This document shows positions 25,713 to 35,651 of a DNA stretch of 64,000 bases, piece by piece. Numbering within the stretch: position 1 is the stretch's first letter; each line of letters begins with the position of its first letter. This DNA is from Hyphomicrobiales bacterium (lineage in GTDB: Bacteria; Pseudomonadota; Alphaproteobacteria; Rhizobiales; Rhizobiaceae), in the NCBI GenBank assembly GCA_900469625.1, contig UBXV01000033.1, positions 1 through 64,000 of the forward strand, written 5' to 3'. A program made the position numbers and the translations under genes. The notes beneath the pieces are model-generated. The model did not search any database and was not told the origin of the DNA. It was given only the letters and a program-made list of their open reading frames with translations.

Positions 25713-28061
25713 ATGGGCGTTGAAGGTATCGGCGCGCGGGTGGCGCGCAAGGAAGACAAGAGGTTCCTGACGGGCAAGGGACGCTACACCGACGACATGT
25801 CGGTGCCCGGCATGAAATATGCGATCTTCGTGCGCAGCCCCTATGCGCATGCGAAAATCAGATCGATCGATGCGACAGCGGCGAAAGCCATGCCCGGCGT
25901 GATCGGTGTGCTCGACGGCAAGCAGCTGCTCGCTGACGGCATCGGCAACCTCATCTGCGGCTGGATGATCCATTCCAAGGACGGATCGCCGATGAAGATG
26001 GGCGCCTGGCGACCGCTTGCGCATGAGACGGTGCGCTATGTCGGCGATGCCGTCGCCATCGTCGTTGCCGACAGTGTCGCCGAGGCGAAGGATGCGGCCG
26101 AAGCCGTCGTCGTCGACTATGAGGAGCTGCCCGTCGTCACCGATGCGACGAAGGCGCTGGAACAGGGCCAGCCGCAGCTGCATCCGGAGGCACCGAACAA
26201 TCTGATCTTCGACTGGCAGATCGGCGATCCGGCCGCCACCGACAAGGCGATTGCGGCGGCAGCGCATGTGACCGAGATCACCATCCACAACAACCGCCTG
26301 TCGCCGAACCCGATGGAGCCGCGCGCCACGCTCGGGATCTACGACGGCGGCGACGATCATTACACCTGCTACACCACCAGCCAGAACCCGCATGTGGCGC
26401 GGCTGGTGATGAGCGCCTTCTACAATGTCGCGCCCGAAAACAAGCTGCGCGTCATCGCCCCCGACGTCGGCGGCGGCTTCGGCTCGAAGATCTACATCTA
26501 TCCCGAAGAGATCGTCTGTCTCTGGGCGTCCAAGCGCACCGGCGTGCCGGTGAAATGGACCTCCGACCGGACGGAGGCCTTCCTGACGGACGCGCATGGC
26601 CGCGACCATCTCTCCAAGGTGAAGATGGCATTCGATGCCAACAACCGGATCATCGGGCTGAAGGTCGACACGGTCGCCAATCTCGGCGCCTATATGTCGC
26701 TGTTTTCCTCGGCGGTGCCGACCTATCTCTACGCGACGCTGCTGTCTGGCCAGTACGACATCCCGGCGATCCACGCCAATGTGCGCACGGTCTATACCAA
26801 CACCGCCCCGGTCGATGCCTATCGCGGCGCCGGCCGGCCGGAAGCGACCTATCTGTTGGAGCGGACCATGGAGACGGCGGCCCGCGAGCTCGGGGTGTCG
26901 CCGGCGGAACTGCGGCGGGTGAATTTCATCCGCTCATTCCCGCACCAGACGCCCGTCATCATGAATTACGATGCCGGCGACTACGATGCCTCGCTCGATG
27001 CAGCAATGAAGGCCGCCGACTGGAACGGCTTTGCCGCCCGCAAGGCGGAAGCGGCGAGACGAGGCATGAAGCGCGGCATCGGCATGAGCTGCTACATCGA
27101 GGCCTGTGGCATCGCGCCGTCGGCGGCGGTCGGATCGCTCGGCGCCGGTGTCGGGCTGTGGGAATCGGCCGAGGTTCGCGTCAATGCCGTCGGGACGATC
27201 GAGGTGCTGACCGGCTCGCACAGCCACGGGCAGGGGCATGAAACCACCTTCGCCCAGCTGGTCGCCGACCGCTTCGGCGTGCCGATTGACAGCGTCAACA
27301 TCGTGCACGGCGATACCGACAAGGTGCAGATGGGCATGGGCACTTATGGCTCGCGCTCGGGTGCCGTCGGCATGTCGGCCGTCGTCAAGGCGCTCGACAA
27401 GGTCGAGGCCAAGGCGAAGAAGATCGCCGCCCACCTGATGGAGGCGGATGAAAGCGACATCGTCATCGAGAACGGCGAACTCAAGGTCGCCGGCACCGAC
27501 AAGTCGGTGCCGTGGTTCCAGATGGCGCTTTCGGCCTATACCGCCCACAATCTACCACCGGGCATGGAGCCGGGACTGAAGGAGGGCGCCTTCTACGATC
27601 CGGCCAACTTCACGTTCCCGGCCGGCTGCTACATCTGCGAGGTCGAGGTCGATCCCGAAACCGGCGTCACCAAGATCATCCAGTTCGTCGCTGCCGACGA
27701 TTTCGGCAACATCATCAACCCGATGATCGTCGAGGGGCAGGTGCATGGCGGTCTGGCGCAGGGCATCGGCCAGGCGCTGCTCGAGGGCGTTCACTACGAT
27801 CCGGGCAACGGCCAGCTACTGACGGCGAGCTACATGGACTATGCCATGCCGCGGGCCGACGACCTGCCTTCGTTCACGGTATCGACCTCGAACACGCCCT
27901 GCCCAAGCAATCCCCTCGGGATCAAGGGCTGCGGCGAGGCCGGCGCCATCGGTTCGCCGCCGGCGCTGATCAACGCCATCACCGATGCCATCGGCAACAA
28001 CCGGCTGACGATGCCGGCGACGCCGCAGAAGGTGTGGGCTGCCGCCCACGCCGCCAACTGA
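25713..28061 (+). CDS. coxL: Form II CO-dehydrogenase-like molybdenum large subunit (CoxL)
   Basis: The protein has 782 residues of the xanthine oxidase family and binds molybdopterin cytosine dinucleotide. The active-site loop is AYRGAGR (369-375), the form II signature. True aerobic CO dehydrogenases (form I) have AYxCSFR with a Cys that holds copper, which is missing here. The glutamate that acts as base is present as Glu742 in GCGEAGAIGSP. The real substrate of form II enzymes is mostly unknown and may be an aldehyde, N-heterocycle or other compound rather than CO. GGAGGAG precedes the start. Confidence 0.92.
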   Translation: MGVEGIGARVARKEDKRFLTGKGRYTDDMSVPGMKYAIFVRSPYAHAKIRSIDATAAKAMPGVIGVLDGKQLLADGIGNLICGWMIHSKDGSPMKMGAWRPLAHETVRYVGDAVAIVVADSVAEAKDAAEAVVVDYEELPVVTDATKALEQGQPQLHPEAPNNLIFDWQIGDPAATDKAIAAAAHVTEITIHNNRLSPNPMEPRATLGIYDGGDDHYTCYTTSQNPHVARLVMSAFYNVAPENKLRVIAPDVGGGFGSKIYIYPEEIVCLWASKRTGVPVKWTSDRTEAFLTDAHGRDHLSKVKMAFDANNRIIGLKVDTVANLGAYMSLFSSAVPTYLYATLLSGQYDIPAIHANVRTVYTNTAPVDAYRGAGRPEATYLLERTMETAARELGVSPAELRRVNFIRSFPHQTPVIMNYDAGDYDASLDAAMKAADWNGFAARKAEAARRGMKRGIGMSCYIEACGIAPSAAVGSLGAGVGLWESAEVRVNAVGTIEVLTGSHSHGQGHETTFAQLVADRFGVPIDSVNIVHGDTDKVQMGMGTYGSRSGAVGMSAVVKALDKVEAKAKKIAAHLMEADESDIVIENGELKVAGTDKSVPWFQMALSAYTAHNLPPGMEPGLKEGAFYDPANFTFPAGCYICEVEVDPETGVTKIIQFVAADDFGNIINPMIVEGQVHGGLAQGIGQALLEGVHYDPGNGQLLTASYMDYAMPRADDLPSFTVSTSNTPCPSNPLGIKGCGEAGAIGSPPALINAITDAIGNNRLTMPATPQKVWAAAHAAN

Positions 28062-28076
28062 GCGGGAGGACGCGCC

Positions 28077-28874
28077 ATGTATGAGACGAATTATCACCGG
28101 GCGTCCTCGATTGAAGACGCCGTCAAGCTCAGGCAGGCCGCGGGCGAGGGCAAATACCTCTCCGGCGGCATGACGCTGATACCGACGATGAAGCAGCGGC
28201 TTGCCGCTCCGACCGATCTCGTCGACGTCAGGCAGATCCAGGACATGAAGGGCATCAGGGTGACAGGCAGGACTGTCCGGATCGGTGCCGCGACCTCCCA
28301 TTTCGACGTGGCGTCGTCGGCCGAGCTTGCGGCCGTCTGCCCGGCGATAACAGGGCTCGCCAGCCATATCGGCGACCCGCATGTGCGCCACATGGGCACG
28401 ATCGGCGGCTCGATCGCCAACAACGATCCGGCCGCCGACTACCCTTCGGCGATGCTGGCGCTCGATGCGACCATTGTCACCGACCGGCGCGAGATTGCCG
28501 CCGGCGACTTCTTCACCGGGCTTTTTGAGACGGCGCTGGAGGATGGCGAGCTGGTGACGGCGATCACCTTCGAGGCGCCGGCAAAGGCAGGTTACCAGAA
28601 GTTCGCCAACCCGGCGTCGCGCTACGCCATGACCGGCGTCTTCGTGGTGCGACGGGACAATGGCGATATCCGCGTTGCCGTGACCGGGGCCGGATCGAGC
28701 GGCGTCTTCCGCCACAAGGGCATGGAGGCTGCACTTGCCGGCAACTGGTCGCCTGATGCACTCGCCGGCGTGACGGTCGATGCGTCCGACCTGCTTTCCG
28801 ATATCCATGCGGATGCGGGCTATCGGGCCAATCTGGTCAAGGTGATGGCAAAACGCGCGGTGGCGGCGGCATGA
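28077..28874 (+). CDS. coxM: CO-dehydrogenase-type FAD-binding medium subunit (CoxM)
   Basis: The protein has 265 residues of the FAD-binding domain family of molybdenum hydroxylases. FAD motifs are seen as YLSGGMTLIPTMK near residue 25-37 and TIGGSIANNDPAADYPSAM near 105-125. It accepts electrons from CoxS. It starts 15 bases after coxL with GGGAGGA before the ATG. The gene order small-large-medium differs from the classic coxM-S-L. No cofactor-insertion genes (coxD/E/F type) follow in this window. Confidence 0.92.
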   Translation: MYETNYHRASSIEDAVKLRQAAGEGKYLSGGMTLIPTMKQRLAAPTDLVDVRQIQDMKGIRVTGRTVRIGAATSHFDVASSAELAAVCPAITGLASHIGDPHVRHMGTIGGSIANNDPAADYPSAMLALDATIVTDRREIAAGDFFTGLFETALEDGELVTAITFEAPAKAGYQKFANPASRYAMTGVFVVRRDNGDIRVAVTGAGSSGVFRHKGMEAALAGNWSPDALAGVTVDASDLLSDIHADAGYRANLVKVMAKRAVAAA

Positions 28875-28900
28875 GCGGATCGGACCCGCTGCGCTGCGAC

Positions 28901-28930
28901 AAAAAGGGGCGGTTTTGGCCGCCCTTTTTT
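28901..28930 (+). terminator. Rho-independent terminator of the cox operon
   Basis: AAAAAGGGGCGG faces CCGCCCTTTTTT around a six-base loop, with a T-run on the + strand. It is 27 bases after the coxM stop. Confidence 0.85.
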
Positions 28931-28935
28931 CGTCC

Positions 28936-28957
28936 AAGCTTGACTTCGATCAAGCTT
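28936..28957. promoter_or_regulatory. FNR/FixK-type box upstream of hemA
   Basis: TTGAC-TTCG-ATCAA (28940-28953) fits the TTGAT-N4-ATCAA anaerobox with one change, inside a larger perfect palindrome AAGCTTGA-cttcga-TCAAGCTT. It lies about 250 bases before hemA. Oxygen-linked control of hemA by FnrN/FixK-type proteins is known in some rhizobia; here it is inferred. The rest of 28875-29199 holds the cox terminator and presumably the hemA promoter; no gene is seen. Confidence 0.5.
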
Positions 28958-29199
28958 GACGTGATGAACATGCATTAAAGCTTTCTTTGGAATGTTTCAA
29001 AACTAGGGCTGTCCCGGTTGAAACGGTTTCAGGGAAAGCAGCGCAGATGCTCCGGATCAAAAATGCTAGGCCAGATGTGGTGCATTCGTTGGACGGGCAA
29101 CGCTTGAGGGGCCATTTGCCGCAGTTGGCAGATGCCGGGCATTCCGAGGTTGACCCCAGGCCGCTTTGAATCAAGAAGAGCGGCCGGGCACTGGAGAAA

Positions 29200-30417
29200 A
29201 TGATGGATTTCGAGAATTTCTTTAAAACCGAGCTGGACGGGCTGCATCAGGAAGGTCGCTACCGGGTTTTCGCCGATATCGCTCGCCATCGCGGCAACTT
29301 CCCGAAAGCGGCGCGCCACACGGCTGAAGGCATCCAGGAAGTCACCGTCTGGTGTTCCAACGACTATCTCGGCATGGGCCAGCATTCCATCGTGACGGAG
29401 GCGATGAAGCGCGCCATCGACGAATGCGGCGCCGGCGCCGGCGGTACCCGCAACATCTCCGGAACCAATCACTACCATGTGCTGCTTGAGCGCGAGCTCG
29501 CGGATTTGCATGGCAAGGAATCGGCACTTCTGTTCACGTCGGGTTACGTGTCCAACTGGGCCGCGCTCGGAACGCTCTGTTCGAAGATTCCCGGTGTTAT
29601 CGTCTTCTCAGACGCCGGGAATCACGCTTCGATGATCGAGGGGATCCGTCACTCCAAGTGCGAACGCGTCATTTTCAAGCACAATTCGGTTGCCGACCTC
29701 GAAGCCAAGCTTGCTGCAGCCGATCCGCGTGCGCCGAAAATCATCGCCTTTGAATCCGTCTACTCGATGGATGGCGACATTGCCCCGATCAAGGAATTCT
29801 GCGACCTCGCCGACAAGTACGGCGCGATGACCTATCTCGACGAAGTGCATGCCGTCGGCATGTACGGTCCGCGCGGCGGCGGCATCGCCGAGCGCGAAGG
29901 CCTGATGCACCGCCTGACCGTCATCGAAGGCACGCTCGGCAAGGCCTTCGGCGTCATGGGCGGCTACATCACCGGCTCGACCGCGCTTTGCGATTTCATC
30001 CGCTCGTTCGCGTCCGGCTTCATCTTCACGACGGCGCTGCCGCCGACGCTTGCCGCCGGCGCGCTCGCCTCGATCCGCCACCTGAAGGAAAGCCAGGTCG
30101 AACGCTTCGCGCACCAGGAGCGCGTGCGCCGGCTGCGCTCGCTGCTCGACCAGCGCGGCATTCCGCACATGCCGAACCCGAGCCATATCGTTCCGGTCAT
30201 GGTCGGCGATGCCGCCAAGTGCAAGTGGATCTCCGACCTGCTGCTCGACCATTTCGGCGTCTATGTGCAGCCGATCAACTATCCGACGGTGCCGAAGAAG
30301 ACCGAGCGTCTGCGCATCACTCCGACGCCGCTGCACTCGGATGCGGATATCGACCATCTGGTCGGTGCGTTGCATTCGCTGTGGTCGCGCTGCGCGCTGG
30401 CACGGGCTGTCGCGTAA
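29200..30417 (+). CDS. hemA: 5-aminolevulinate synthase
   Basis: The protein has 405 residues of the alpha-oxoamine synthase family and joins glycine with succinyl-CoA to give 5-aminolevulinate, the first step of haem synthesis in alphaproteobacteria (Shemin pathway). Motifs include [38 protein letters not shown], and the PLP lysine Lys248 in [13 protein letters not shown]. The start is a double ATG (29200 or 29203) preceded by GGAG. A long leader of about 325 bases from the cox genes contains an FNR-type box. It is convergent with dxr, with a mosaic repeat between them. Confidence 0.97.
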   Translation: MMDFENFFKTELDGLHQEGRYRVFADIARHRGNFPKAARHTAEGIQEVTVWCSNDYLGMGQHSIVTEAMKRAIDECGAGAGGTRNISGTNHYHVLLERELADLHGKESALLFTSGYVSNWAALGTLCSKIPGVIVFSDAGNHASMIEGIRHSKCERVIFKHNSVADLEAKLAAADPRAPKIIAFESVYSMDGDIAPIKEFCDLADKYGAMTYLDEVHAVGMYGPRGGGIAEREGLMHRLTVIEGTLGKAFGVMGGYITGSTALCDFIRSFASGFIFTTALPPTLAAGALASIRHLKESQVERFAHQERVRRLRSLLDQRGIPHMPNPSHIVPVMVGDAAKCKWISDLLLDHFGVYVQPINYPTVPKKTERLRITPTPLHSDADIDHLVGALHSLWSRCALARAVA

Positions 30418-30444
30418 GCTTCGGCTTATGTTTTCAGAAAACTG

Positions 30445-30654
30445 CCCCTCACCCTCACCCTCACCCTCTCCCCGCTTGCGGGAAGAGGGGACGAGGACGA
30501 CGGCGGAGGCTCCGCGTCTGGCGGACGCAGAAGCTGTGTCGGCCTGATGTTGGGGAGCCAAGGCCGAGAACGTCAGCGGTTGATCGGAGCGGTTGCAGCA
30601 ACGTCCCTTCGCCCCGCCTGCGGGGAGAAGGTGCCGGCAGGGGGATGAGGGGCG
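30445..30654. repeat. RIME-like mosaic palindrome between hemA and dxr
   Basis: It starts with cccctcaccctcaccctcac and has the CTCTCCCCGC/GCGGGAAGAGG arms. After an insert of about 110 bases it has the second module CCTTCGCCCCGC/GCGGGGAGAAGG and ends in gatgaggggc. It has the same modular order as the copy at 3195-3330 but with a longer middle part. Confidence 0.75.
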
Positions 30655-30691
30655 CACCCCCACGCGATGGCGAAGTGCCCAATCAAGCCAA

Positions 30692-31879
30692 TTATTGAAG
30701 CAGCCCGGCCGCCAGTTGCCGGGCTTTTTCGTCGGCGGCGAAGACATCGTCCATGGTGACGGCCGCGGGCAGGTCAGACAGCTTGTCCATGACCTGTTCG
30801 ACGATTTCCGCCATGGCGAGGAAGCCGACCTTTCCGGCGATGAAGGCTTCAAGTGCCGTTTCCTTGGCACCGTTCAAGACAGCGCCCTGCACGCCGCCCT
30901 CTTCCATGGCGCGGCGCGCCAGCCGGATCGCCGGGAAGCGCATCTCATCGGGAGCCTCGAAATCCAGCCGCGACAGCCTGGCGAAGTCGAGCCGCTCGAT
31001 CGGCAGGTCGCAGCGGCTGGGATAGGAAAGCGCATAGCCGATGGCGGTGCGCATGTCGGGGCAGCCGAGCTGAGCCAGCACCGACCCATCGGTGTAGCCG
31101 ACCATCGAGTGGATGACCGATTGCGGATGGACGATCACCTCGATCTGCTCCGGCTTCAGCCCGAACAGATGTTTCGCCTCGATCATCTCCAAGGCCTTGT
31201 TGAACATGGATGCGCTGTCGATCGAGATCTTCAGGCCCATCGACCAGTTGGGATGGGCGCGGGCGACATCGGCGGTGACGTGTCGCATTTCTTCGAGAGA
31301 CTTGGTGCGGAAAGGACCGCCGGAGGCGGTGAGGATGATGCGTTCGACGGCGTGGCGCTGGTGCTCTTCCAGCACCTGGAAGATGGCGTTGTGTTCGCTG
31401 TCGACCGGCAGCAGCCGGCCGCCGCCAGCCTTCACCGCCTCGATGAACAGGCCGCCGGCGGAGACCAGGCATTCCTTGTTTGCAAGCGCGATGTCGGCAC
31501 CACGGCTGGCGGCGGCGAGTGTCGGGGCAAGGCCGGCATTGCCGACGATCGCCGCCATTACCCAGCCGGCATCACGCTCAGCCGCCTCGATCAGGCCGCT
31601 CCTGCCGGATGCGACAGCAATGCCGGTGCCGGCAAGTGCCGCCTTCAGGCTGGCATAGTGGCTGTCGTCGGCGGTGACGGCAAGCTCGGCCCCGTGCGCG
31701 ATCGCTTGGCGCGCCAGAAGCGGAATGTTGCCGTTGCCCGTGAGGGCGACGATCTCGAAGGCGTCGCGACCGCCCAGATGCTCGACGACATCGAGCGTGC
31801 TGGTGCCGATGGAGCCGGTCGAGCCGAGGATCGTCAGTCGGCGCTTCGCGTGTTCGCGGGATGCCATGCCAATTCCCAT
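30692..31879 (-). CDS. dxr: 1-deoxy-D-xylulose 5-phosphate reductoisomerase
   Basis: The protein has 395 residues from the ATG at 31879; an ATG four codons later is also possible. It converts DXP to 2-C-methyl-D-erythritol 4-phosphate with NADPH in isoprenoid synthesis. The N-terminus has the Rossmann motif ILGSTGSIGTSTLDVV. The metal and substrate residues are in LLPVDSEHNAIFQ, and TASGGPF, MGLKISIDSASMFNK and HPQSVIHSMV are all typical. The hemA-dxr neighbourhood is shared with Sinorhizobium as I recall it. A further upstream frame of 32 codons lacks family similarity. Confidence 0.95.
   Translation of the reverse strand: MGIGMASREHAKRRLTILGSTGSIGTSTLDVVEHLGGRDAFEIVALTGNGNIPLLARQAIAHGAELAVTADDSHYASLKAALAGTGIAVASGRSGLIEAAERDAGWVMAAIVGNAGLAPTLAAASRGADIALANKECLVSAGGLFIEAVKAGGGRLLPVDSEHNAIFQVLEEHQRHAVERIILTASGGPFRTKSLEEMRHVTADVARAHPNWSMGLKISIDSASMFNKALEMIEAKHLFGLKPEQIEVIVHPQSVIHSMVGYTDGSVLAQLGCPDMRTAIGYALSYPSRCDLPIERLDFARLSRLDFEAPDEMRFPAIRLARRAMEEGGVQGAVLNGAKETALEAFIAGKVGFLAMAEIVEQVMDKLSDLPAAVTMDDVFAADEKARQLAAGLLQ
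30703..30729 (+). terminator. + strand terminator within the 3' end of dxr (probable hemA terminator)
   Basis: GCCCGGC pairs perfectly with GCCGGGC around eight bases, followed by TTTTT on the + strand. It lies inside the last codons of dxr, which is read on the other strand, and about 285 bases after hemA, with no other + strand gene between. Confidence 0.65.
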
Positions 31880-32107
31880 ATTCTTGTTCGCTGTTCCCAG
31901 GGGGACGTTCGGCGCATGGCCGTGCCTGCGGCGCTCGCTCCTGCGCCTGGAAGTCGCGTTTTGATTTTGCCGCAAGCCGATGCCGGTCTTGCGGGGTATG
32001 GCTAGGCTCTACAGGCGAAATCGACGTGCAACAAGGGCGCGGCCTTCAATCCGACGTGTGATCGGGTTAAGAATCGGGTGACGAGTCGAAGCGCCAAGGA
32101 GTTCCCG

Positions 32108-32833
32108 ATGCTGAAAGTCGCCACTGCCCTTTCCTGTGCCTGTGTGCTGATCGAAATGGCCTCGATGCAGACGGTCGCCGCCGAAAACGTGCCGCAGGCG
32201 CTGGTCGGTACCTGGCTTGCCGAGGATATCGCCGGCCGCGGCGTCATCGATAATCTGCAGTCAACGCTGGAGATCCGCGACGACGGCACCTATGGCGGCA
32301 TGGCTGGCTGCAACCATTTCACCGGAACCTTCGGCCTTTCCGGCGCGAAGATAACCTTCGGGCCCGCTGCCTCGACCCGCAAGATGTGCGTGCCGGCGGT
32401 GATGGATCAGGAGCGCAAGTTCCTCGACGCGCTGCGCACCGAGCTCACCTGGACGGTGGAAGGCTCCAAGCTGATGCTCGCCAAATCGGCCGGTACACCG
32501 GCGCTGACGCTTGCGTCCATGGCGGCAGGCGGAGCGGGCAGCGTCGACATCGCGATTTCGATTCCCGGTGCAGAAACAGTCGATCGCCAGCAGGTGCGCT
32601 ACGATTGCGGCGGCAAGGCTGTTGATGCCGAGTATATCAATGCCGGCCCCGTCTCGCTCGTCACCTTCACCATCGATGGCAACTTCACCGTCGCGTCCAA
32701 CGTGATTGCCGCATCGGGCGCAAAATATGTCGGCGGCCAATATATCTGGTGGACGAAGGGCGACGAGGTGACTTTCTACGATGCCACCAAGGGCGACAAC
32801 GACGCCGGGATCGTCTGCAAGGCGGCGAGTTGA
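32108..32833 (+). CDS. Exported META (HslJ-like) and MliC-like two-domain protein
   Basis: The protein has 241 residues from the ATG at 32108, which AAGGAG precedes. A signal peptide ends near TVAA (about residue 25). Residues ~30-135 form a META/HslJ-like domain (LVGTWLAEDIAG, then MAGCNHFTGTF). Residues ~160-241 resemble the MliC domain, an inhibitor of C-type lysozyme, with the expected Cys pair (YDCGG near the start and VCKAAS at the end) and a Trp-rich GGQYIWWTKGDE segment. A role in envelope stress or lysozyme defence is inferred. It is divergent from dxr. Confidence 0.75.
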   Translation: MLKVATALSCACVLIEMASMQTVAAENVPQALVGTWLAEDIAGRGVIDNLQSTLEIRDDGTYGGMAGCNHFTGTFGLSGAKITFGPAASTRKMCVPAVMDQERKFLDALRTELTWTVEGSKLMLAKSAGTPALTLASMAAGGAGSVDIAISIPGAETVDRQQVRYDCGGKAVDAEYINAGPVSLVTFTIDGNFTVASNVIAASGAKYVGGQYIWWTKGDEVTFYDATKGDNDAGIVCKAAS

Positions 32834-33055
32834 TCGGCAGGCTGCCCGCAAAGGCGGCCACCCGGCGTGACGGCGGCCGCGACTGCGGCCGAAAGACCGC
32901 TCTCCCCCCTCGCGAGGAGCCGCGATCCGGCGCCCGACGGGCTCGCCGATTCGCTACCGGATCGAAATAAGTGTTTGCCGATACTGGAACTTTTCGGCTC
33001 GCCTCATAGTTACAAGTGAGACGACTTCGCGTCGCCTTACAAAGGGAGTTTGTCT

Positions 33056-33217
33056 ATGGGGCTTCTCATCAGCATTCTGATCACGTTCCTGGTTATCGTG
33101 CTCGTGCTTTATCTGGTCCAGCGCCTGCCGATCGACGGCCGCGCCAAGCAGATCGTCCAGGCGATCGTGCTCATCATCGGCATTATTTCGCTGTTGAAGT
33201 ACCTGGCTGTCTTCTGA
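33056..33217 (+). CDS. Small membrane protein, Thivi_2564-like
   Basis: A 53-residue protein beginning MGLLISILITFLVIVLVLYL. Two hydrophobic helices (about 2-21 and 34-52) flank a short polar turn LPIDGRAKQIVQ. The length and the LPID-R-KQI turn match the Thivi_2564 family of tiny membrane proteins of unknown role. AAAGGGAG is seven bases upstream of the ATG, and a strong terminator follows the stop by about 50 bases, so this looks like a complete single-gene unit. Confidence 0.8.
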   Translation: MGLLISILITFLVIVLVLYLVQRLPIDGRAKQIVQAIVLIIGIISLLKYLAVF

Positions 33218-33267
33218 CGCAACGGCCGACGTCAACGGTTGGAGTGAACCGACAGTGATTTCGCAAG

Positions 33268-33301
33268 GCCGCCGGCTCCAGTTCTGGAGCGGCGGCTTTT
33301 T
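33268..33301 (+). terminator. Terminator of the small membrane protein gene
   Basis: GCCGCCGGCTCCAG pairs with CTGGAGCGGCGGC across a two-base loop with one bulge, followed by TTTTT. Confidence 0.85.
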
Positions 33302-33383
33302 CGTGTCCTGTCGGTTCGATGCTGACAGAAATTGACAGTGGCCCACGATAGCCTGCGATCATCAACAATGGAGATGATCGACG

Positions 33384-33752
33384 ATGCTGAGCCCGAACCT
33401 TATCCTGCTTTACGTGGAAGACCCCGAAAAAAGCGCCGCCTTCTATACGCGGCTCTTCGGCCGCGAGCCGGTTGCGGCCTATCCGAGTTATGTCGCCTAC
33501 GCGCTGGAAAACGGCCTCACCTTCAGCCTCTGGTCCACCCGCGCCGCCAATTTCGTCTCGTCCGGGTACGGCCACCGGATGGAAATCGCCTTCATGGTGA
33601 CGGATGATGTCGACGTCGACCGGCTCCACACCGCGTGGCGCGCAGCAGGGGTGGAGATCGAGCAGGAACCGATGACCGCCGTCTTCGGCCGCACATTCGT
33701 CGCGGTCGATCCGGATGGCCATCGCCTGCGTGTCTGCACGCCGGACGAATGA
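33384..33752 (+). CDS. VOC-superfamily protein
   Basis: The protein has 122 residues, the length of a single-chain glyoxalase/dioxygenase-like unit. It has the repeated fold (LILLYVEDPEKSAAFYTRLF in the first half and FVAVDPDGHRLRVCTPDE in the second). Some relatives are listed as drug-binding or PhnB-like, but no substrate can be given. It follows the small membrane protein terminator and is convergent with the ABC ATPase gene 22 bases away. Confidence 0.8.
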   Translation: MLSPNLILLYVEDPEKSAAFYTRLFGREPVAAYPSYVAYALENGLTFSLWSTRAANFVSSGYGHRMEIAFMVTDDVDVDRLHTAWRAAGVEIEQEPMTAVFGRTFVAVDPDGHRLRVCTPDE

Positions 33753-33774
33753 CGATACGGATCCCGCGCCTGTT

Positions 33775-35607
<1,833 letters not shown>

Positions 35608-35651
35608 GTCTTCCATTCCTTGTCGTTCGGCAACGGTGGCGGCGGGCAGTC

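Noticed and set aside
25713-28061. Aerobic CO dehydrogenase (form I)
   Set aside because: The copper-binding Cys loop AYxCSFR is replaced by AYRGAGR.
35608-35616. Earlier ATG for the ABC ATPase
   Set aside because: AAGGA abuts this ATG directly and is correctly spaced only for the ATG at 35607.
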